From Prorocentrum cordatum (taxonomy: Eukaryota > Sar > Dinophyceae > Prorocentrales > Prorocentraceae), in NCBI GenBank assembly GCA_963575745.1, contig CAUYUJ010021028.1:81987-145986 (forward strand): 64,000 nucleotides of DNA. Direction: 5' to 3'. Shown piece after piece: positions 52,302-61,866 of this stretch. Both the position numbers and the translations under genes were made by a program. Numbering within the stretch: the first letter of the stretch is position 1; the number at the start of each line of letters is the position of its first letter. The notes beneath the pieces were generated by a model. That model was not told the DNA's origin. It was given only the letters and a program-made list of their open reading frames with translations, and ran no database searches.

Positions 52302-53960
52302 ATGGAAGGCGATGTCGCAGATGACGCATCAGACTTGCAGAGATTGGTTTCGCTGGCGAGCCATCGGCCATCAGTGCGAAAAAGACCAGCAGCAGTGACA
52401 GACTCGCCAGCATCAGCTCCAGACATAGTCATGCCAACAGGGTCTGCTTCCAGTGTCGCTCCGCCTGGCCCCGACGATGAGGATCTTGGAACATTGGTCG
52501 CCATAGCGAGTGCAGGCCCTTCACGCAGAAAGTATCAGAAATCATCGTGGGAGGGGGCCAGGCATGCAAGAGACGAGAGAGAGAAACAAGTCGTGAGAAG
52601 AAAACTGGATCGTGCAAATGCGAGGACGTCGCACCTTGAAGATAAAATAGTTGAGGTCACTGCTGCACTCCCTGCTGTGGCAAAATTCATGGGCGTCAAG
52701 GCCGCGAGAGCGGCCGTCGACGAGAAGAGGGCAAACATTCTTTGTAAGCTTGCGATGGCCCCGACGATCAAATGTGACCGAGTATTGGCAGATAGACAAA
52801 ATCAGAGCGCCCACGTGTTTGCCCAAGCTGCCATGGATATACAATATGACTGCCGAGACACCGTCTTTGTCCCATTGCCTGGCTCATCTTCTGGCGATCA
52901 GTGTGCAAAAGATGTAAAAAAGATCTGCATTGCCAGTGGTGAATGGGACGAATCACGTCAACGAATCAAGCCAGCAGCTGGGCACGTGAGGCAGGGTGAA
53001 TACAATACGATGAAGGCCTTGGGTTCGGAAGTCACGATGCAATCTTGGACAATGGCTGAGACGAATGGTGGTGATATCGTGAGTGTATTTCCATTTTATT
53101 GTAAAGGCGTCGTGCTCTCTGCTCAGACTGCGGACTTCATTTTGGAAGCTGTTCTGAAACGTGCCCCGTATAACTTTGAACACCCTGAAGAGTTGGGTAA
53201 GATCGCGCGTGGATCAGATTTTTGCATATTGGCCCTTTGTGTCGATCGAGCCTCAGCGAACTGGAAAGCAATTGAATGGATATGGTCGAACCAGTGCTTG
53301 CAGAATGGACTTGTACCCAACACGATCCTCCCTTGGGCTGAGCCGTGCAGTTTACATGGGTTTCAATTGGTCAAGACGGCTCCGAAACTCTCTAGCAGTA
53401 TAACGAGCAGGGCCCACACGTTCACGTCGTTCACTCGGCAACAGCGCAACACAGAGGCATTAAAGACAAGTTTGATGAACGAGATCCGAAAGGCTTTCAA
53501 GGTGAAGCGGGAGCGCCGCCCGCCCGAATTCAGACGAACATTTAGAATTCTTGTTGATTTGCCGTGCAAGCCAGACCGCCCGTTGACAGAGCCACGGTCG
53601 AAATCGAGATCAAGACGGCGGCGGCACGATAACAGGATTACGAACTCATATCTGCGCGATGAATTGGTTGAGCATGTTGATATCGGCCAAGATTTGTTGG
53701 CCCATTGGTGTTATGTCTCGGAAGGTTCTGCTGAGCATGCGTCTGGAGGCGCAGTCGGCGGGCCATGCTGCACATCGTTTGAGGAGTCCCTCGACAAGGT
53801 CGCACTTCCAATCGTGAATTGGCTTGTGAACAAGGGTTGGGAGGTCACGTGCGAAGGTCGCTGGACTTATCTACTCAAGGTGCTGCGAAAAATGTGCGTC
53901 GGTTTCTTTGCTGCTGACGTGTTGCCCAATGCGTTGAACTCCATGCGAATTAATTGGAAA
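52302..53960 (+). CDS. large unknown protein, possibly transposase-derived, N-terminal block
   Basis: Opens at the ATG at 52302 (MEGDVADDASDLQRLVSLAS) and stays open for over 550 codons. The first 90 residues hold a duplicated LV(S/A)(L)IAS...PS(V/R)RK motif (LQRLVSLASHRPSVRKRPA and LGTLVAIASAGPSRRKYQK). A basic, probably helical stretch follows (about 90-150). The middle has ILALCVDRASANWKAIEWIW followed about 25 residues later by PCSLHGFQLVK. An Asp...Asn then Cys-x-x-His pattern of this kind occurs in hAT-type transposases, but no full catalytic triad is clear. A basic Arg/Ser stretch (KSRSRRRRHD, near 53600) could be a nuclear signal. Near 53960 the readable protein switches frame. The transposase link is inference only. 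Confidence 0.75.
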
Positions 53961-54325
53961 CTTGGGGATGGGCTTGAGGCCGCATTTGGCCAAACTTATA
54001 GTTGCAGATGAAAACGATTGGAGTGCAAAAAAACAAGTTCAAGTTGTTGAGAATCACAGAAGCATTTTGCGCAGATGATTCGAAGTGGAAGGTTGCCGCC
54101 ATTGCATGTAATTTGGAGAGCGTCGAACGGTGCATGTACGATGCGCTAACAGGGCACGTTTCGCTTGCAGAACTGCTGGGTGAAAAAAGCGGGCCCGTTG
54201 CGAGATGTCAAGATGAACTTCTCGGACGGCTTGCAATGTTCCACCCAGACTACCACGGCTGGTGTCTGCTGAAATTCGGCCGTGGTGATTTCAGTAACGA
54301 CGGTCAGGGTAGTAATGAATTGTGA
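53941..54325 (+). pseudogene. frame-shifted continuation of the 52302 gene
   Basis: Frame 1 reads MGLRPHLAKLIVADENDWSA and KKQVQVVENHRSI (about 53968-54066). Frame 2 then reads FCADDSKWKVAAIACNLESV, ERCMYDALTGHVSLAELLGE and AMFHPDYHGWCLLKFGRGDF up to the stop at 54323-54325. Each segment looks like genuine protein and each joins the previous one without a plausible intron. This gives two single-base frame changes within 130 bp. Either the gene is broken here or the assembly has indels. Confidence 0.65.
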
Positions 54326-54642
54326 CCCCTCCATCTGCGCGTCGCCTTCGTATGCAACGATCCTTTCTTACATTCGTGCGTTGGCCTCTCAACCTTGCCC
54401 TCCCTGACCTTCTCTCTCCAATCATCGTTGCTTCTTTATTTTTCTAGCCTACCCCCGAAACGTCAGGCCGCAGGTTCCGCTGTCAGGATGGCAACGTCAA
54501 ACCCCCCAGCTTTCGATGCGAGGGGGCTGCCGTCTGCTGAGGGAGGGGGGGGCGCATCTGGAAGTCAAGGTAAGGGGGGGCATCGAATGGGCGGGGGGCT
54601 CCAGCATACGGGGTTGCGGTAAGAGGGGGGGTCACAGTTCGT
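54326..54642 (+). other. probable intron
   Basis: No coding character. Contains pyrimidine-rich stretches and several g-runs. The 3' end reads cacagttcgttcag followed by gtttgagg, which fits an AG acceptor. The 5' boundary is unclear. Dinoflagellate introns often lack the GT donor, so I do not assign one. Confidence 0.4.
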
Positions 54643-55440
54643 TCAGGTTTGAGGCGATGGGTCAAATCATTCGCACTTCAACTCGGGGCCTCGATGTATG
54701 ACCACTTCGAAAGACGAATGGAGCATCCCCCCTACAGTCTGTTGAAACTCGCTCAGGACGACGTCACCGACCAGAGAAAGACTGAGATCGCTGAGGATTT
54801 CGAGAGGGTCTCATCCCACTGCCTGTCGTTATTCTTGTTGCGTTTGCGGGAGCACTGCCCTACGCGGGCAGCGTTGATGGGCCAGGGGGTGCAGATCCTT
54901 CGGGCTCTAGGCGTCCTGGACCACTCCATCCAGTACTCCGAGAGGTCCCACAACCAGCTTCGCAAAGAAGTAGTTTCAAGTACGTCTGCAAAGAATGTAA
55001 ATTGCGCATGCAATCGGGTATTCAGCAAGCAGGTGAAAGAGGGCCACGAGGCCAACCACGGCAAGGACCCCCTGAAGGCCATCGTGATGCCTGCCTTGGA
55101 GAATAAACCACGCAAGCAAAACAGGACAGCCCCGTCTCAGGCCCCCTGGAGGAACCTGAAGCTTGAGTGTTACAAGGCCGTGCACGCGCCCGATCGCCCC
55201 CTGACGGACTCTGAGAGGGCTGATTTCGAGGACTCCTTGAGGGGGAAGTGGGAGGAGTTGTCTGATGAGGAGCGCCGCGACTGGTCCACCATCAACCGTG
55301 GCAACTATCACAAGTCTAGGGTGCAGGGGGCTCAGGACATGGCTGCGATCACCGATGATGCGCCTCCGCCTCCGTACGTTCCTCTTTGGGGCCAGCATAG
55401 TGGAGGGGTCAATGCAGAAATGCGCCGTTGTGTAGCGTGA
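54643..55440 (+). CDS. unknown protein, middle block with HMG-box-like segment
   Basis: About 264 codons in frame 1 after the putative acceptor: RRWVKSFALQLGASMYDHFE, DFERVSSHCLSLFLLRLREH, LDHSIQYSERSHNQLRKEVV and onward. Near residues 165-220 the pattern LECYKAVHAPDRPLTDSERA, then LRGKWEELSDEERRDWSTIN, resembles an HMG-box helix 1/helix 2 layout (Pro after a loop, W-x-x-LSDEER-x-x-W). The basic face of a typical HMG box is weak. A Pro-rich tail (APPPPYVPLW) and a stop at 55438-55440 follow. It probably belongs to the same gene as 52302 by orientation and spacing, but I cannot prove the splice. Confidence 0.6.
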   Translation, partial: SGLRRWVKSFALQLGASMYDHFERRMEHPPYSLLKLAQDDVTDQRKTEIAEDFERVSSHCLSLFLLRLREHCPTRAALMGQGVQILRALGVLDHSIQYSERSHNQLRKEVVSSTSAKNVNCACNRVFSKQVKEGHEANHGKDPLKAIVMPALENKPRKQNRTAPSQAPWRNLKLECYKAVHAPDRPLTDSERADFEDSLRGKWEELSDEERRDWSTINRGNYHKSRVQGAQDMAAITDDAPPPPYVPLWGQHSGGVNAEMRRCVA

Positions 55441-55534
55441 CCCCTCGCCCAAACCTACTTGCACCACCCTCGCCCCACTCCCGCTCCCACCCCGAGCTCT
55501 TGACCTCGCCCTCCACCCTCGGCCATGTTACATA

Positions 55535-55745
55535 ATGGCGCATTCCTGTCTCGTGCGAGGTGGGGACTCTGAGCATCCCGTTCCAGCGCCTCGGTTTGCA
55601 GAGGTGTACAATTCGCAGAAGAGTAGGGATCGAGCTCGAGATATGTGGTCCAGCACTGACTGCTTCGTAACACGCGCCTCGAGGCGGGCTTCAACCATGC
55701 CCAGTTCAGAAGAAAGCAAGAATATCATCGGCGGGTGCGTTGCTA
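55535..55745 (+). CDS. possible small exon between the blocks
   Basis: Frame 2 reads FAEVYNSQKSRDRARDMWSS and TDCFVTRASRRASTMPSSEE, with normal composition. It ends near a gtgcgt word (about 55735) that could be a donor, and there is a cag at about 55595 that could be an acceptor. No domain recognised. It may equally be untranslated sequence. Confidence 0.25.
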
Positions 55746-55780
55746 AGAAAAAAATGTTTGCAGAGATGTCCTGGGGCCAG

Positions 55781-57048
55781 TGCTGTGTTCCCGTTTCGAC
55801 GACCTCGTCAGAAAGCTTAACGTTGCGGTGGACTCCCTTGAGAAAGATTGCAAGAACATGTCAGATACGTTGTTGTTTTTTCGTGGGCGTTCTACTGGGC
55901 CTCATCCAAGACCTCCAGGTATCTGCACGAGCGCGCTGCTGGTGAGTTGCCGATTGACCCCGAAAGTGCAAATTCTCTGCAGGTGCGTATTGAAGGATGG
56001 TGGGGAAGGTGTATTTTTCGAAGCACCTGATCCGCCTTTCGTGCTGACGCTTCATTCTCGCGTATCCAAGTTGAGCGCACATATGAGCACACTTGCTTTC
56101 ATCACTGGTCAGTCCCTGTCGTTAGAGATGGCAACGTATGAAAATGCAACATGGAGCACAACGATTTTGAGCTACAACTTAGGGGAAGCATCACCTTTGA
56201 TGGACCATGTAGTCGATTGCATAGGGGACGAATTTCACGTCAAAGCATCTCGGGTTAAGGCTTCCAGGCCGGCCTCAATTCCAAAAGAACTTGCGTCAAC
56301 TGATCCCTTCCAGGACGGCGTCGCCATGGCTGATGCTTCCAGTCGCGCCTTTGGCCACGCACCTTCGGCTGGGTCGGCGTCGGGGGCGGCTAGCAAGCCC
56401 CCAACGGGCAAGGCCCCCGAGGGGCCCGAGATGGGCGACCTGTCTTGGAGCGTCCCTGAAGCCGATGGGCTCTTCTCCGAGATCGCCGATGGCGCCGAAG
56501 ACGTGATGGCCGATATGTGTGATGCCATGGGCCACGTCATGGGCATGGGGTGCGATTTGCCAGCTCAGCCCGAGCAGGGTCCTGATGGTCATGCCGACGA
56601 TGAAGACTCAGAGGTTGATGGGGGCGATCGTGATACCGAAGCCCTTGACACCGCCATGTCGGGCGGTGGGCCAGCTGCTCCCGCGCCCGGTACATCTGAG
56701 GCAGTGGCCGCTACAGAACGGGAAGTCTTGTCTGGATATATCAATTGTCGTTTGAGTCCATGGGCCGATATGCCACTTATCGGTCACCAGAGGGAACGGC
56801 CAACCACGAACCCCAGAGAAAAGAGAAGCATCAAAATTGTGTGCCACATGCACCGAAAGTGCGCGCCCCCTCCAGTGACAGGCAAGCGAGCAACCGATCA
56901 TGAATTGTGGTCTTGGCTTTTCGATGCTGAATTTTTCCCACCGCCTGATGCGACAGAGTCGCAGTTGATCGAACTTGGGGCGAAGCACGTCCAAAAGTTC
57001 AGGGAACTGTGGCCTTCCATGCGTGGGAAGGCTAAGACTGCCGCTTGA
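55781..57048 (+). CDS. unknown protein, C-terminal block with CxxH knuckle
   Basis: A good acceptor (ggccag before tgctgtg) opens frame 1: RFDDLVRKLNVAVDSLEKDC. The best-looking protein then moves to frame 3 (SKTSRYLHERAAGELPIDPE, about 55905-55980) and back to frame 1 (VLKDGGEGVFFEAPDPPFVL from about 55990), so two more frame changes occur. Residues after about 170 are acidic and low-complexity (Ala/Gly/Asp/Pro-rich). The last 110 residues hold INCRLSPWADMPLI, IKIVCHMHRKCAPPPV and ATDHELWSWLFDAEFFPPPD. The C-x-x-H-x-x-x-C arrangement may bind zinc. The stop is at 57046-57048. The role is unknown. Confidence 0.6.
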
Positions 57049-57578
57049 GACTTGAGGCTGATGGAACTGAATGCATCGTCAATCACATCAGCATCATCAT
57101 CGTGTCTACGCCTCTCTCTTATGTGCCCCCCTTCTCTGTCCTTCAATCCTCCCCCCTCGCGCTGCCCGAAGGCCGCTTGCGCCCCTTTGTTCTGTCAAGC
57201 GTTGCAGCACTCAGAGGGCGAAGGAGGGGGGGGAGGGGTGGCGTAGGGGGCTCGGGGAAGGAATGAGTAGATAGAGCGACGGCTGCAGCTGAGGAGTAGG
57301 ATGAGGAGGATGAGCGCGCACGAGGGATCACAGAGGAGGAAAGGATGAGGTAGGTGATGAGTATTTTTTTAACGAAGGCACAGCAACTCATCGCGACCCT
57401 TTCGCGACGCGTGAGAGCAGCGTAACTCCTACAAGCCAACCCCAGATATTGCTTCGCAGCCCCGCAACCGTGCATAGGGGCCGACGGGGGCGAGGAGTGT
57501 AGAATGGTGCCGTGCTCTCGAGTCTTTGAGTGGCAACGGGGGGTACTCTGGCCAATGCTCGTCGCATGCCCCCCCCCG
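57049..57578. other. intergenic, no recognised gene
   Basis: Likely 3' flank of the upstream gene. Purine-rich 57210-57350. No AATAAA-like signal stands out, as expected in dinoflagellates. Confidence 0.4.
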
Positions 57579-57740
57579 TCTACACTTTCTCCTTGCAAGT
57601 GTAGAAGTCAGCCGTGTCGGGTTCCACACATTCTCCCTGTAAGTGTAGAAGTCAGTCTTGTCGGGTTCTACACATTCTCCTTGCAAGTGTAGAAGTTAGT
57701 CTTGTCGGGTTCTACACTTTCTCCTTGTAAGTGTAGAAGG
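57579..57740. repeat. exact 4 x 44-bp hairpin repeat between two genes
   Basis: Units begin at 57579, 57623, 57667 and 57711, each offset exactly 44 bp; the last is truncated. Each unit contains tctacac, (t/a)ttctcc(t/c)tg(c/t) and aagtgtagaa, so that ttctacac(tt) pairs with (aa)gtgtagaa around a 9-10-nt loop, followed by a gtcagtcttgtcgggt linker. Unit 2 has one stem mismatch (tccacac). The array lies about 240 bp upstream of the next gene block. Confidence 0.95.
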
Positions 57741-57945
57741 GGGGTGGGCGGGCAGAGTGCAAGGGTCGCAGTGCTCGGGCCCTCCTGCCCCCATGGCCCG
57801 TGCGAGGCCATCTTCTGCGAGGCCCTCCCCCCCACCACTTTGGAGCGAAGCTGGTTCTACAGTCAGCCTTCTCAGACCCATCAGGCTCCCAGTCTGGCCC
57901 TGGGGGTGAACATCCCAATGCAGGCGCCCTCCTCACACTTCTAGC

Positions 57946-57967
57946 CCGTCCCCCATTTTGGCCCGAG
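57946..57967 (+). promoter_or_regulatory. spliced-leader-like word upstream of gene
   Basis: The plus-strand text ccgtcccccattttggcccg then ag resembles the conserved dinoflagellate spliced leader (CCGTAGCCATTTTGGCTCAAG) in about 17 of 21 positions with one extra base. It lies about 100 bp before the first in-frame ATG of the gene at 58065. A relic leader would mark a recycled mRNA. In a GC-rich genome, chance is also possible. Confidence 0.25.
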
Positions 57968-58064
57968 CCTTTGGCTGTCGATTTTGGCGCGGTCATGTGT
58001 GAGCCCGCAGTGTGTAACTGCAAGTTGTGTTGGCCCTGAGGTTTGCAAACTGCACTTCGATCCA

Positions 58065-59390
58065 ATGAAGAACCTGGCAGCGCTGGACCGCGAAATCGCT
58101 GCCTCAGCCGAGTCCGTCGCGACCCCCGTCAAGCAGGAGAGGAAGCGTGGCCAGGTTCCAGAGTCTGGGTGGCTGACGAGCGCGAAGAAATTCAAACTGG
58201 GCCAAGCGTCCGCCGTCAAGGCAGAGCTCGACAACGGCACTGTCGGTGTTGATCCTGAGGTGGGCTCGGAATGTAAGGAGGATCCAGGCCTCGACGATGC
58301 CGTGTCGTCGGCATCAGGCTTGACCGACGGGAGCGCTTCGAGGCCCAAGGCGCCATGCCCTGGGTGCCGCCGTGTCTTCATGACTTCCACTTGCTTCTTT
58401 GGCCCCAACCAGACGGTCCAGTGGGCGCTCCCAGGCGGGCGGGGGCAGTGGTGCAAAGACTGCCACTCGCTGTGGAGGACGTTCTACCGCCAGTCCTACA
58501 CGCTCAGCGTCATGACCGGATACATTGAGAGGTGCCCCGAGGACTGGGACATTGCCTTGGTCGCTTACCTCACCCTCGTCTTCGAGAAGAGGGACTCAGG
58601 TGGCTACGTCAGTGCAGGGGCGGTGCAAGAGCGCATCAACACCTTGAAGTTCTTGAAACGGCTGCTGGGGATCAATTTCTCGCCATACCAGGTCATTGAG
58701 CTTGCCGAGTACGTCAAGGAGAAGGCCGATGCCGCGGTCGACCCGAGGGACCTTGTAACCATCAAGGTCATGAATGCGGATCCGACCATTGGCGTGCAAG
58801 TACCTCTCGGGGGCGTGCAACTCGGGGTTCCCGTGGTTCGCCCAGTGCCCGAAGGTGCCGTTCAGCTTCTCGGAGGGAGGGCAAACCTGCGCTGCTCGGA
58901 GTCGGACGTGGCCTTGATGACCAGGGTGTTCGGCGAAGGCGCAGCACAAGTCAAGGGGTGCTCGGTGAGCGTCGTGCCTGCCACGTCCAAGGACCAGGAC
59001 GTGCCCGAGATCGTGAAGTCGAAGCTCTGCAACAAGACCGAAGCCCAAGCTGGCCTGGCTCGGGCAACCGTGGACCTTCTGCGCAGCGTCGGGTGGGAGG
59101 ATGTGAAGGAGTCAGCCTTCACTCAGCACGTCAACAAGCTGTCCGCCCTTAAGACCGAGGCGGAGTCGACGGGGGACAAGATGGCCTTGGTCGTTGCCAC
59201 CAAGTGGGCCGACGGCATCTCCAAGATCAAGATCTTCTTGCAGCACCACCGCGATTACGTGAAAACGAATCGCAAGCACTTCAAGCTGCTCGGCCTCAGC
59301 GAGCACCTGCACTGCGCGATGGTCTTCCTGAGCAGGGCCCTTAGCCTAACCCAAAATGACAACAGCCTGTCGGCAACCCCGACGTCCTGA
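58065..59390 (+). CDS. unknown protein with CxxC...CxxC knuckle, first block
   Basis: The best start is the ATG at 58065 (MKNLAALDREIAASAESVAT); the frame is open further upstream but without an ATG. The first 100 residues are charged and low-complexity. CPGCRRVFMTSTCFFGPNQT (from 58356) and GRGQWCKDCHSLWRTFYRQS together give a C-x-x-C ... C ... C-x-x-C arrangement, a likely zinc site. After it come a helical stretch (ERCPEDWDIALVAYLTLVFE), a hydrophobic Val/Gly-rich segment, and a final helical region (KWADGISKIKIFLQHHRDYV). Third positions are strongly G/C, as expected for a functional gene. The stop at 59388-59390 is probably beyond the true splice donor. Function unknown. Confidence 0.8.
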   Translation: MKNLAALDREIAASAESVATPVKQERKRGQVPESGWLTSAKKFKLGQASAVKAELDNGTVGVDPEVGSECKEDPGLDDAVSSASGLTDGSASRPKAPCPGCRRVFMTSTCFFGPNQTVQWALPGGRGQWCKDCHSLWRTFYRQSYTLSVMTGYIERCPEDWDIALVAYLTLVFEKRDSGGYVSAGAVQERINTLKFLKRLLGINFSPYQVIELAEYVKEKADAAVDPRDLVTIKVMNADPTIGVQVPLGGVQLGVPVVRPVPEGAVQLLGGRANLRCSESDVALMTRVFGEGAAQVKGCSVSVVPATSKDQDVPEIVKSKLCNKTEAQAGLARATVDLLRSVGWEDVKESAFTQHVNKLSALKTEAESTGDKMALVVATKWADGISKIKIFLQHHRDYVKTNRKHFKLLGLSEHLHCAMVFLSRALSLTQNDNSLSATPTS

Positions 59391-59890
59391 AACCCCATAT
59401 CCCTACCAGTGTAGCTGTCGGTGTGTCTTGGTTTGTATCTGAAGCGGCGAAGGGTTTAGCGTCGCACGCATTGCGCAGCAATTGCATGCCATCGGTCCGA
59501 ATATTAGGGGTCCCCATTCAACATTCTTGGTTATCATGTCCCCTCCTGTCACATCAGTGCGAGTCTATCTTATGCGGGGGGTGGGCTGCTGAGAGTGTTG
59601 GGGCAATAAGTCCACGCGAGGACTCATTGGAAAACGGGAGGGGAACGAAAGCAGGAGGAAGGGGGGGGCCAGGGGGTAGAGGGGGGAGGAGGAGGAGGAG
59701 GAGGAGAGGAGGAGGAGGAGGGGGCAACCCTGCCTCTTTCTATCATGCCGCATCGTTTGGATCAATCCTAATGGTCAGACCTTGCCAGGCCCGTCTTATC
59801 ATGTCAAACTGGCCCTGTATCATCTGAATGTTGTTTTTTCTTCTGGAGGAACGATCGCGATCGCGACGGGATACTGTTGACTGCAATTAA
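59391..59890 (+). other. probable intron with GGA tract
   Basis: About 500 bp without coding character, including g-runs and a short (GGA)n at 59683-59725. It ends ctgcaattaag before gcagcgtcc, which fits an AG acceptor. Confidence 0.45.
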
Positions 59891-60161
59891 GGCAGCGTCC
59901 AGCCGAAGATCGTGCCAGCGGCTTCGCTAGCCATGCTGCGGCACCAGACCAGGTTCTTCACGTTCGCTGAGGTCCAAGGGGAGCCTCTCAACGTTGCAAT
60001 CAACGTGCTGGTGCAAGAGGGCCTCGCCGACACGTTCAGTGGAATCACATCGAATTCGGGGATTTCCACGGTTGATTGGTTCCGATCGATGGTCTTGACA
60101 AGCGTGGCTGCTAAACTCGCCGCTGCTGACTCCAAGCCCAACCAGGAGCAGGCCATCAAAC
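59891..60161 (+). CDS. unknown protein, second block
   Basis: Frame 2 reads SVQPKIVPAASLAMLRHQTR, FFTFAEVQGEPLNVAINVLV and SISTVDWFRSMVLTSVAAKL-like helical text, ending AADSKPNQEQAIK. At about 60161 one extra c moves the readable protein into frame 3 (ELTDDVYKTIEITHPAFIAH). No intron boundary is needed there, so this is a one-base frame change inside an exon. Confidence 0.65.
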
Positions 60162-61657
60162 GAATTAACGGATGACGTATACAAGACGATTGAAATCACC
60201 CACCCTGCCTTCATAGCCCACGTTGGCGATTGCAATGACTCCTTGGTCCATTTCGCGAACATCCTGGTCGCCAGCCGCGATTGCGACAGGGTCACCTCCA
60301 GCAAGATCGGCCAGGCCATCGACTACATGGAGAAGCAGAAGCACATGTCGAAGATCAAGGACGCCTTCCACTTCACCACCGTCGGGTCGGCTGCCTTGGC
60401 ATCATGCCAACACCAGCTGGCATTGACTGCCAAGGACGACCTTGGCGACAAGAAGATCGATCGGGCCCTCGAGATCTTGAACGACTTTGCCTCGTTCCCA
60501 ACGTTGCTTCGCTCCCTGGAGGAGCTCCCATCCGAACCTACGACGCTCGAGGTGGAGAATTTCGGTGTCGTCAAGACTGGCGAAGCCTTCTCCGCGATCG
60601 ACGAGTCCACCGACCACTTGTTCGAGGCCACGAAGCTATGGGACAAGAGGCGATGCGAAGAGCAGGCGCCGAAAGTCGCCGAGTACATGGACACAGCGAT
60701 CTTCGCCCTTTCGGATATCGACTGCATCGTCACGGCGTTCCTCTCAGCCGTTTTTGCCAAGGGTGGCCTTGATGTTTTGCAGCGAGCGGTCGGTGTTCAA
60801 TCGCTGCCAGCAAGTATCACCCTTCCGGACTACGAGAAGATGTCCCAGACCGTGCAGAAGCATTATTTCAACGACCATGGCTTGCAAATCACCTGCGAAC
60901 GCCTGATGAAGATTGTGGGCCAGTTTCCGCACGGTTTGAAGGAAGCCCCCGCGACGAATGCGAATACTTACCTCGGCCACCTCACGTCCATCGTCAAGAA
61001 CGTCCAGAGCCGCAACAACATCAAGGATATGGTCGAGCGCATGGGCGCCGTGCAGGCGTTGAGAGAGAGCGGCCCTGCCTTGGATGAGTGGCTGCTCAAG
61101 CAGCTGACAGGGGATGAGAAATCCACATTCTTGCAGTCGGCCTTGGAAGTTGCGAACGCCTCGGACACCATCGAAAACTTCTCCATGCACAAGATCTGCC
61201 CCGACGGATCGCCGACTGCGCTTTGTGTCGTGAAGTTCCCAGATCAGCCCGACTTCGAGGACATCTCTGCCAACCTCCAAGTTGCATTCGGATTGCCACA
61301 GAAGGTCAAGAGCTTACCGCTGGCATCACATATGAGTGCTGTATTGGGTGGCGCTTTGGGGACCTCAGTTGACAAGTTCATGGGCGCCGTTCGCATCAGC
61401 GACATCACCGTGGAAGTAGCCTTCGACTCGACTCCCGACTGGTGGAAAGATATCGTTTCCTTCTGCTCGCCCCTGTTCCTCCAGTACGCCTCGGAGACCG
61501 TTGGGAAGGCCGTTGCTTCTGATGAGTACCGCTGGGAATGCGACGGGGCCAGGATGGCGTTGCACAACATCTCCGAGGTGATTGACGTTCCGAAGATCAA
61601 GTACCAGTACCAGCGCGACGGGGCCGATTCACCCTTGGTCCAAATGCTGGTCAAGCA
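60162..61657 (+). CDS. unknown protein, third block, long helical region
   Basis: Frame 3, about 498 codons, uninterrupted. It is rich in amphipathic helices and moderately acidic: GQAIDYMEKQKHMSKIKDAF, DFASFPTLLRSLEELPSEPT, TVQKHYFNDHGLQITCERLM, ATNANTYLGHLTSIVKNVQS and ISDITVEVAFDSTPDWWKDI. No catalytic motif, transmembrane segment or known fold is recognised. The G/C third-position bias is strong throughout, which argues for a gene under selection until recently. At about 61657 another single extra c shifts the protein to frame 1 (NIFQTQGVIQDMSQKECSEL). Confidence 0.78.
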
Positions 61658-61866
61658 ACATCTTCCAAACCCAAGGCGTGATCCAGGACATGAGCCAGAA
61701 GGAGTGCTCAGAATTAGATCCAGGGGTCCAGGGAATTAGATCCAGGGGTCCAGGGATGAAAAACATGCGTGTGTCAATCGCACGCCCACCCGAAACCGAT
61801 AACAGATCCAGGGAAGCAGCACACGCCGACGTTTGGAGACATGTTGCTTCACCAGCCTTGGCATAG
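61658..61866 (+). other. end of third block and probable intron with 22-bp tandem duplication
   Basis: Frame 1 reads NIFQTQGVIQDMSQKECSEL up to about 61716. Then gaattagatccaggggtcca(gg) occurs twice, at 61711 and 61733, exactly 22 bp apart. This is followed by sequence without coding character and a cttggcatag acceptor before gtttcttgg at 61867. Confidence 0.5.
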
